Of a stretch of 22,280 nucleotides of DNA, positions 18,701-22,280 are shown piece after piece. The translations under genes were made by a program, and so were the position numbers. The notes below the pieces were generated by a model. It saw only the letters and a program-made list of their open reading frames with translations. It was not told the origin of the DNA and did no database searches. Every line of letters begins with the position of its first letter. Within the stretch, counting starts at the first letter, position 1. Origin of the DNA: a virus. The DNA lies in IMG/VR virus record IMGVR_UViG_3300045733_000002, positions 1 to 22,280 of that record; one strand, 5' to 3'.

Positions 18701-21700
18701 AAAAGGTGAAATAGACCTATCTAGAGTAACAGGTGAGGATGGTATGTATATAACTTGGTGGATATCGGCTTTGATAGACATACATGTTGATGGTGTTAAC
18801 AAGCCTATAGCTACATCTCTTAATATAAATGAAGCTACTCATGATATGGTCAACTTCCTTATAAGGGCAGGGTTAGGTGATACTACCTTTGATTTTATTA
18901 ATCAGCCTGTTATGAGGGACTATTCACATTCTTATTTCAATGTTAATAAAAAATATGGTAAAGATAGTAATAGGATATCAACTATAGACAGTACTGATGA
19001 ATTAAGAGACCTTAATGAAAAATGGAAGTATACTTTGCTTAATGAAGGGGTTTTAACAGAAGAACAGTTTGATGCATTTGATAAAAGTTATAAGATACCG
19101 TTACCACAGTTATTAAACAAGGCTCAATTGCGAGCAGATGCTATTGAATCAACTAAACCTAATAAGAGTAAAGCATATTATATAAGGCAATATTCTATAT
19201 CACGCTACTTAGAAGATCTTAAAAAGGATTCAAATGATTTACGTTCATTCGTATTAGCTTGTAGGGTAGATACTAAAAAATATGGTGCTAATCCTGTAGA
19301 GATATTCCACTTCTTAGATACTATATATAACGTAATGCACAACAGCTCTCTTCCTCCAGTAGATGGTAAGAGAGGTAGTAGATTTAAAAACATAGAGCGT
19401 ATTTTAACTACTGATAAAAATTATAAGTATAAGAAAGGTGATACATTCTTACCAACTATAATTAGGAATAGTATGTATAAGATATATGACTTACTAAAGA
19501 ACGATAGTATATATGCTACCAGGGGGTTCAATATGATATTGAACGATATGATTGATTCTACTAGGAATGGTGACTTTGTAAGGAAGAGTATGATCAATAC
19601 TACCATGGAAGAGTTGATGACTTATTTCATTGGCAAGTTTTTCTCAGATCCAGTAGATGGGTTAGGTTTAACTACAAATGATGTTAGGCACTTAATAGTA
19701 GAATTAGACAACAAAGATTCTATATATGAAACTCTTTTGAAATTAAAGACCCCTAACGATCCATTGTATGAAGAAGTTAAAAACAATCCATTATTGAATA
19801 CTTTGATAGTAGATCTTTCTGATGCTATTTTAGAAGATAGAGCAGGGGAACCTATTCCTTATATGTATATAAAAACTCCTTATAGATCTAAGAGTAATGA
19901 GTTAACTAAAGAAGAGTTACAGGAAGGTTTTAAAGATTTATTCTCTAGTCCTAATGAAAGGCTTAGGGATTTGGCAATGTCATTGTATATATATTCATTT
20001 TATACTTCAGGTTTTAGACAGAGGCTAACTTCATTCTCTTCCTATATACCTATATATATGAACAAAGAGTTTAAGTATAAAGGTAAGGTAGTTAGTTTAA
20101 ATGAACACATGAAAAAAATACTAAATAAACTATCGACAGAATATGGTTACTTAGAGTATTTGGCAGAGGCTAAGAGAGAAGTGTTCACTAACATGTGGGA
20201 TACAGAAGGTTACGCTTTTGCTATAGATGATTATATTGGTAAAGAGAACGGTATAAAAGTGTTGAAGAATTTCTCAGATGAAAATTCTGATTCGTTAGGT
20301 ATTAAAATAAAAACAGAAGGTAAGACTGTATTGTCTAGAATGTCACTTGGTGTTAATGCTAGAAAAGAAAATATATTTGTTCCATATATAAAATTTGCTA
20401 GTAACTTATATGAATACATGGGATATGATAAAGCTGATGGTTCCATGTATTATGTATCAGTATCTAAGAAAGGTTTAGGTTCTAATGGTCATGGTAGTAA
20501 AGGTTTGTTTATATATGAAACTGGTTTGGGTAGCATAGATGATAGATTACCTAATGAATCAATGTTAGGAAAAACTAGCAATAACCCTACTAGGAGTGGT
20601 GCTACAGTCAGGGCTAAGAAAGATAGAATTATAAAGAATGGTATAGCAATAGTTAATGCAAATTTGTTAAATTTCGTAGAGGTACCTTTAGAGAATCAAA
20701 TAGTTGCTGATAAATATGCAAGTTTAGCAACTACTTTTTTTGATAAGGATGAAAGTGATGCTGACATACTAAGGCGTCAAGACCAGTTAGCTGCTGTTGA
20801 ACTCAAACGTATGAATGATCAAGACAAGTTACGTAAAAATGCTTTTGATACTGCTACTGCTAGTGATTTTAATGTAAATGATAACTTAAGCATAGAGAGT
20901 GATACAGAGGAATTATTTCCAGGTGAAGATCCAGCTAATAGGGCAGCTAAGAAACACACATCAAATTTAAAAGCTAGCAAAGATAATATGACTACAGAGG
21001 AGAACCCTATTATAATAAGTATAGATGGTTCATCTAAAGGTGAACAAAACAATCATGTGTTAGGTGTAGGAGCATATTCTAAATTTGGTGATAAAGAATA
21101 TTTCTTATATAGAGATGATTCATCAATACGTGGTATGATTGATAGGCTAGCAGGTAGTAGAGGTGTAAAGGTACCAGAAGATATGTCAAATGGCATAGCA
21201 GAGGTATATGCATTGTTATCAGTGATGGCAACGTTTAAGGATACTTCAGAGAATATATTGATAGAAAGTGATAATGAATTAGCCTTATACCTATTTAAGG
21301 ATCATATGATAAACCCAGGTGATAAACCAATTAAAACTGCTGGGAATCCTATTATAAAGATACTACACGAACTTATAACTAAATATATAAATCAACTTGA
21401 AAGTAACGGTGGTTCTGTTAAACTCAGATATACAAAGACTAAATCTACAGCTAATTCTAAAATCGTAGACAAGGTGGCCAAGGGGGAACATAAAATAAAT
21501 ATTGAACACAATGACTTTAAAGATGAGAAATGGGGTGTACCTATTAAATTTACACCAGCTCCTATAATAAATGTTAATAAAGAGTTTACAGGTCATTCCG
21601 GTGGGGCACCAGGGACATCAAAAGTTGGTAGTGAAGCAAGGTGGTCTTCTGATTTAATATGGGAAGATGAAGGTACTGATCATGGTGTTAATTGGGAGAA

Positions 21701-22280
21701 CTTTAGTTTCAAAGGTCATAATCATGGTAGTAGGAAGACTACAGATGTACGTCAGATAGAGAGTTTACCTGTTTCTTCTGTAGATAAAGCAAAATTAGAA
21801 TATGCAAAAGCTGCTGCACAACTAGGTAAGAATGTAGCTAATAAGGAATATACTTATAAACTCATGCTTAGGAATTGGTTCCAAGTTAAATCATCAGATG
21901 GTATATATGCTATAGGTAGACTTGATTTAGGCAAAGGTCAAGTAGATGGTGGTACTGGTTATGCAGTTCAGATGGCTATAAATAATAATAAACTATTGTT
22001 TGTATACGATCTACAAAGTAGGCGTTGGTATAAATATGATTATGTATCAGATAAATTTATGCACTATGCTGCTACACCTATACTAGTTAAGAATTTTGCA
22101 GGTATAGGAACACGTGGTAGTGCTAGTGGTGATAGCTTAATGGATAAAGAAACCTATGATTTAATTAAGTCTGTAGTTAAAGCAGTGTATGATAAGACAT
22201 TTGGGGAATCTAAACCAGTTGATCCAAAGGTTAGTCCACCAGAAGCAAATAAAAGTAATGAAACAAATAAAACTTGTTTG
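8388..22280 (+). CDS. Giant virion RNA polymerase polyprotein: zincin, RNAP, RNase H-like, SLOG-like (3' partial)
   Basis: One frame runs from ATG 8388 to the right edge with no stop: at least 4631 residues, end not seen. No Shine-Dalgarno is visible; the leader is A/T-rich. Order of parts: residues 1-440, hydrophobic patches; about 440-760, charged helices; Pro/Lys linker about 760-785; about 785-1540, mixed region of unknown function; Pro/Glu linker about 1539-1579; zincin metallopeptidase about 1620-1720; RNA polymerase module about 2305-4024 with GSDFDID (Asp 3088, 3090, 3092); RNase H-like about 4206-4368; SLOG-like about 4400-4606; Pro-rich linker at the edge. Known crAss-like virion RNAPs are single chains related to the two-barrel polymerases, are packaged, and transcribe early genes after injection. 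This chain is about twice the length of the characterised phi14:2 enzyme because extra domains are fused at both ends. The role as an injected polymerase is inferred from that family. Confidence 0.93.
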   Translation, partial: MATKNIIDSQGEILNGTPLGTESVSPNTGLTSEKGSFKIDAKKLEAYPAGPKSELLGNVYTEDVLMPKSVYRVLGDDYHPEFDPEYNAKLLSTEQSNGGKFLSALNQAVVGQVIGGTISGFGYMLDLPMLFDLAEGTEQEFGNAVSRFGDKMSTWAEEATPVYTDPTAPKFNPSSFEWWMKNAPSVASTLSLVIPSMAGMKALQGISKLVGLTEKIGELGKFSKLFTTSLGQAIMSRHMENLMESRGVYDQGLKDAKDALYTKYGDQIQKELGAAKDEGEANSIENKWENVISQEAVKVAALGASNTYNKQWVMLLQDLPEYMLLNRFIGGKGKGAKTLSMAAAAEEKSAAVAKRLGANMPMWYTKNAVKQTLNALGEGGEEAFQFINEQQSAQMIRNLGDPDKKTTFTEELKNNWDNGDLWTNTFWGAMGAGFMQATMAGVNSKALAASNQARLKNLDEFAPLINKLHAAYAIAEDEGDEMGMEKAKKAFISAISLKAKRLGNKDHLLNMVDAFAKGDDDVLSSYETDKSDRDWFKGRTDIADDLKADINNVSNKFDEAFTYSKSKGLTDKESNDMAMRMAHSNFLLEFFNKKLAEHETIASTQQVPGYNVPNPENKQLSSVGKQKFELEYDKFYLQKKLNAVNKKLENKDALPADIEDWNKDKNYLEKAIAFKNDSIGILDKEKTVDKKQRDIDTELHGDLTKPEYNGTMPRGKDPEHPEIKGILDVIDTRKTITAYQENIDIFKRMLDQTRARVDEISASRKAKPADKKPTTPVKPVVEDKENLDISDNATYIGTDGQPGRGRVMHIEHATTDGEGKDNTPSAENIDNTVTIQPIDDKGEPVGDLVYVKGTTVQKESSDKKVDDTATKAEDSLEGDEIEMLPEGPKDWSDLADNLKDSYRRQSGSPLAGLIEFLSYTEYDDSIPKEARGRGVLRRLLVRDKSLNKFISNPANQKYLASAIATYSFDLNNEKFVKDINTAVEAKRLRSDQAHYILEFIKTGKRPKTNHRGDVLKESDWQKELASLMTLPEFVDLPIKIELTINGQTFKERLFMHTIYKTRQSLSINNKELGSLMSTYTSMRKQMITHLINGDQVYTQGLATSRGNPTNIDKTNDPSISQKDRAEKRKNNILDVFGLTYDNVELFILKSGTKTMDAKSYSRPKLFRDNDSPPEAMSYDFNSVGSVMIRTNRTVDGQWYAVKLNKSYISGEHAAIIFNAFSMLAKTELTKEGGFLPAGNRKFIGRYNAPIDPRVKKGTEAEESVLWNISIGEFLDLMVVHGEELTDPDSSRYKYVNEKNSMSEDHKRSLKLKRLFLRRGYGLDGKVDGIYLCYGLTKIKDKTTGEVTWGTPNVINTSKIGVQESVDYNMINLTELIKTPTQKTAHDAAVDDFMEWVQENKTYAVHLENRRLFQKLNGGFLGGKSFRIGKAGKRFHPGDSNNKQYSYTTAGEITRQKNESYVEFLIRNNFITTDIEERDGVIFDTPHVELGLSRNKGENYGIQVVKKDKELPDTTAIKENPKGTRRVVADKDNPATTIKVPKEEVIAPPVVEEKPPAAEEAQPAETKPKRTRTPKGKFDEKFREREDLTKVYEVQDLVEELRWLRKTLNLGKDEVEIEKDVAKMVFNGKNAWGVFSSAGMIIYEAAEKGTIYHEAFHKVNLAFHSKAEREMIYRAARQLYHMSKEEFTDNQVEEKLAEEFRDFVITKQKASQPSFIKRVFQRIYNFINALFFRAGSRLVQSDIDRLFNQIHSGKYRFAKTLKENKLIEPRLRSIMGEDFDTISTYEDITNMQKYLATRLYEVSGVQNLKSSRDFRFDKLVMEMEEDIMQLEYDLQDPNLPDARRNRYIKLLASLKDVLGEKDETGFYPKFTIFVKYINRYFSGLGVKKRNNKEEDDSIEDQGSRYDEWLSDEETSRVGGEYGMEDFFHSLQDGTLASVKFFINTLHESSDWNERTGYRTFVDGNFVWYKLLNDIAQYDNVSEMINEIRRIGEYDNYYPYMELADKLEDATEEFRTQFQISFEVYKHVHLLVQFTRAEGKDNKEINMSFDSATREQLSRTTVLKWNELMQADRSVIGLPGTKFGDSTITARNKDVNTKFFEELLKEFDEKVTGFYDDKVKDGPLISDKDVDTLFKRASKMLDKIHISIKPDVLRHYATNLSDKELNKNLYKFVRNLRSLMGQEIVLDNEGDIIQYMKNTIILSLSEAYANVNKHEEADMVVGPEGHMIWRYGKLNLPTSYLRKIKKDSKWAEGRRNSVGKKGSRILSSFVPKSDSEEDVATASAYRDKFGLMTMSSFKRQSNYASSSRDYLHLTRQEDYLFKAYSILEGKMLPFPVMADRGGYFEMIGADLIGISEGDMTSNVITSLTPEGDVVFTDDVINAFYKYYEDEKEIIDAALEVRKTYREGVELFKKENAKPDADKAYLKAYSRDLRSKLIKNYHYGFDKNGKMDLNLGNAYNFIHFKGFEKYKTVEEIRVGIGQLLNDRLKDEIKFTLKHDIIGSNPSKETPGGILYHNILLSSKYTEANEDILVKNFGIISALSQILVNTQIGVMESEKLFLADHAQFQRNSKDPDNFDTYEQVYKRWFGVGGTGTKLRVNIPGRRTSYNASTLNTQKFKSPVFDLLVPKHEELYREMLMSKLSKEELKDELKLASVKVLARDLAEKRLSKYENVDSTDGGAFISPEMFYEISDRLGMWSDRKQKAFDLLNSDEKLTAAQILAASNIIFNPLKTMYIGHHDFNGVDMLVYNKMAMFTLFRQHVKGTHLEEVLDRMETKGKYADKKLEKIHVYNFDTAVKVGGLMGMDLFTSATKRNEVSDLSGSLVFKQSFGNLSHQQVIDPHNGMSQTFGTAGFKIASADVIKDSKYSDFGTGEELLDALHYARATLSDFGIHRVDATFGMSNGKISNKAFLDILRDAAEGANKSFDFQQALRIEENGEKYLEIDSFNDRKWIYARIKTIVDELTVDLNTPGNQLVQMSDYGMNKTASYTEELNFTRSEVKAEGSEEPTKVYEMECRVSIRLFKNFFPHGHIITQPEIQMLLDSSPQLFGYRVPTQGQNSLVRLRVVDLLPEQAGDIIQLPLEFTALTGSDFDIDKLYVAMHNYISETDKQGNIKLSKIAYSTSEKEAQSRWNNKVLELYDIYKDSIESLRGMSTQDVTISILSIIDKYYGKITNHGTYKQRHPEEESIGNTPIGDSLSAEQVEALRNLGRENQNIPDDIGTVDSTENAERGTYLNERLNLLARIASIEKKIADKSGNEIYKEHLQQDLRQARGKLNKMVDESNVVPKNNLMSEFISEFDLKVLGDYFVKSGKILSLEEFSKLPLEQQNTTKALQNRLLDLMMTILGDEKHFVNSTTPLGVMNDVLYAKKDFYTKAYNPSEYTSAPGLYTTTPSFQSAMKEKFSAAKFGIAPYALGNNHHALTQMAGVIMQESKLDLGFNKKGEIDLSRVTGEDGMYITWWISALIDIHVDGVNKPIATSLNINEATHDMVNFLIRAGLGDTTFDFINQPVMRDYSHSYFNVNKKYGKDSNRISTIDSTDELRDLNEKWKYTLLNEGVLTEEQFDAFDKSYKIPLPQLLNKAQLRADAIESTKPNKSKAYYIRQYSISRYLEDLKKDSNDLRSFVLACRVDTKKYGANPVEIFHFLDTIYNVMHNSSLPPVDGKRGSRFKNIERILTTDKNYKYKKGDTFLPTIIRNSMYKIYDLLKNDSIYATRGFNMILNDMIDSTRNGDFVRKSMINTTMEELMTYFIGKFFSDPVDGLGLTTNDVRHLIVELDNKDSIYETLLKLKTPNDPLYEEVKNNPLLNTLIVDLSDAILEDRAGEPIPYMYIKTPYRSKSNELTKEELQEGFKDLFSSPNERLRDLAMSLYIYSFYTSGFRQRLTSFSSYIPIYMNKEFKYKGKVVSLNEHMKKILNKLSTEYGYLEYLAEAKREVFTNMWDTEGYAFAIDDYIGKENGIKVLKNFSDENSDSLGIKIKTEGKTVLSRMSLGVNARKENIFVPYIKFASNLYEYMGYDKADGSMYYVSVSKKGLGSNGHGSKGLFIYETGLGSIDDRLPNESMLGKTSNNPTRSGATVRAKKDRIIKNGIAIVNANLLNFVEVPLENQIVADKYASLATTFFDKDESDADILRRQDQLAAVELKRMNDQDKLRKNAFDTATASDFNVNDNLSIESDTEELFPGEDPANRAAKKHTSNLKASKDNMTTEENPIIISIDGSSKGEQNNHVLGVGAYSKFGDKEYFLYRDDSSIRGMIDRLAGSRGVKVPEDMSNGIAEVYALLSVMATFKDTSENILIESDNELALYLFKDHMINPGDKPIKTAGNPIIKILHELITKYINQLESNGGSVKLRYTKTKSTANSKIVDKVAKGEHKINIEHNDFKDEKWGVPIKFTPAPIINVNKEFTGHSGGAPGTSKVGSEARWSSDLIWEDEGTDHGVNWENFSFKGHNHGSRKTTDVRQIESLPVSSVDKAKLEYAKAAAQLGKNVANKEYTYKLMLRNWFQVKSSDGIYAIGRLDLGKGQVDGGTGYAVQMAINNNKLLFVYDLQSRRWYKYDYVSDKFMHYAATPILVKNFAGIGTRGSASGDSLMDKETYDLIKSVVKAVYDKTFGESKPVDPKVSPPEANKSNETNKTCL
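13245..13560 (+). other. Zincin-like metallopeptidase domain of the giant protein
   Basis: Residues about 1620-1725. GTIYHEAFHKVNLAF places HExxH at H1652, E1653 and H1656. About 41 residues later EEKLAEEFRDF supplies E1697/E1698 as a likely third zinc ligand, the gluzincin-like arrangement seen in the metallopeptidases of phage polyvalent proteins. It is preceded by GMIIYEAAEKGT and followed by a basic helical stretch (FIKRVFQRIYNFINALFF). All residues needed for zinc binding and catalysis are present. It sits just after a Pro/Glu-rich linker and ahead of the polymerase. It could process this polyprotein or attack host or virion proteins; the target is unknown. Confidence 0.8.
15300..20460 (+). 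other. RNA polymerase module (two double-psi beta-barrel type) of the giant protein
   Basis: Residues about 2305-4024, borders approximate. Motifs in order: LTRQEDYLFKAY...PVMADRGGYFE (D2337); FNPLKTMYIG; a barrel with FDTAVKVGG (K2795) and GTAGFK (K2852), candidates for the conserved lysines of the first barrel; YRVPTQGQNS (R3049), matching the RxPTxHR region of beta'; GSDFDIDKLYVAM with metal-binding Asp 3088, 3090 and 3092; KFGIAPYALGNNHHALTQ at about 3404-3421, in the bridge-helix/trigger-loop region; YTSGFRQRLTSF (3872-3883). DFDID in place of the cellular DFDGD is the signature of crAss-like virion RNAPs. The module lies wholly within one chain. It would synthesise RNA from phage DNA; early transcription after injection is the established role in this family. 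Confidence 0.9.
21003..21491 (+). other. RNase H-like domain of the giant protein
   Basis: Residues about 4206-4368. All four acidic positions of an RNase HI fold are present in order and spacing: D4213 in IIISIDGSSKG, E4272 in NGIAEVYALLS, D4295 in NILIESDNELAL, and D4361 in NSKIVDKVAKG, which matches the 'N..AD.lA..G' end of the family. The first motif is followed by a glycine/hydrophobic strand (VLGVGAYSKFG), as in the second strand of RNase H. Intact catalytic residues suggest an active enzyme that cleaves RNA in RNA:DNA hybrids. Fusion behind a polymerase on one chain suggests clearing of hybrids or primer-like RNA during early transcription, which is inference. Confidence 0.8.
21585..22205 (+). 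other. SLOG-like (DprA/LOG superfamily) nucleotide-binding domain of the giant protein
   Basis: Residues about 4400-4606. A glycine-rich N-terminal loop (FTGHSGGAPGTSKVGSEARW, S4404 GG) is followed by a segment similar to SLOG proteins that read SGGA.GSD..WG. Then come LMLRNWFQVKSSDGIYAIGR, DGGTGYAVQMAI (GGTG at 4521-4524), the typical SLOG phosphate loop, and LVKNFAGIGTRGS (4572-4576). This set matches SLOG-type domains I know from gut-phage giant proteins and polyvalent proteins. Such domains bind nucleotides or nucleotide-derived ligands. The ligand here cannot be told from sequence. The SGGA motif reads SGGAPGTS, without the usual Asp after Ser, so binding may be altered. Confidence 0.65.

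Noticed and set aside
8753-21596. Many open frames of 60-140 codons on the - strand
   Set aside because: They lie opposite the coherent giant + frame with recognisable domains, lack family motifs, and are expected by chance opposite long AT-rich coding DNA.
1-22280. tRNA genes, CRISPR arrays, promoters, terminators, insertion sequences
   Set aside because: Gaps between genes are 9 bases or less, and I saw no cloverleaf, spaced repeat array, inverted-repeat-bounded transposase or stem-loop with a T-run.

Overview
The window looks like part of the late virion gene block of a crAss-like phage (order Crassvirales), which would infect a Bacteroidota host. The strongest evidence is a giant open frame on the + strand (8388 to the right edge, at least 4631 codons). 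It carries the hallmarks of the crAss-like virion RNA polymerase: an RVPTQGQNS segment followed by a GSDFDIDKLYV catalytic loop. The DNA is AT-rich, starts lack Shine-Dalgarno sequences and sit in A/T-rich leaders, and every supported gene is on the + strand. Gaps between genes are at most 9 bases and several genes overlap. I see no room for a promoter or terminator, so the block is probably co-transcribed. The standard genetic code fits all frames.

Layout: (1) 1-1265, the 3' part of a beta-rich structural gene, probably a tail 'muzzle' or stabilisation protein. (2) 1269-2297, a GT-B-like glycosyltransferase. (3) 2297-4012 and 4018-5442, two modular structural or internal virion proteins with crAss-type N- and C-terminal motifs. 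The first holds a central module with different codon use; the second holds a short tandem repeat. (4) 5435-6151, a free-standing I-TevI-like GIY-YIG homing endonuclease wedged between virion genes and overlapping both. (5) 6132-8378, a 748-residue predicted internal or cargo protein. (6) 8388-22280+, the giant polyprotein, cut by the window edge.

The giant protein is the main point of interest. Read in order it has a hydrophobic-patch N-terminus, a long helical region, a Pro/Glu linker, a zincin metallopeptidase (HEAFH plus a downstream Glu), a single-chain two-barrel RNA polymerase, an RNase H-like domain with all four acidic residues (D-E-D-D), and a SLOG-like nucleotide-binding domain. 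A third Pro-rich linker runs into the right edge, so more may follow. In characterised crAss-like phages the large RNAP protein is packaged in the virion and injected to transcribe early genes. The same route here would co-deliver a protease, an RNA:DNA-hybrid nuclease and a nucleotide-sensing domain with the polymerase. The neighbouring genes would supply the tail/muzzle and the other packaged proteins.
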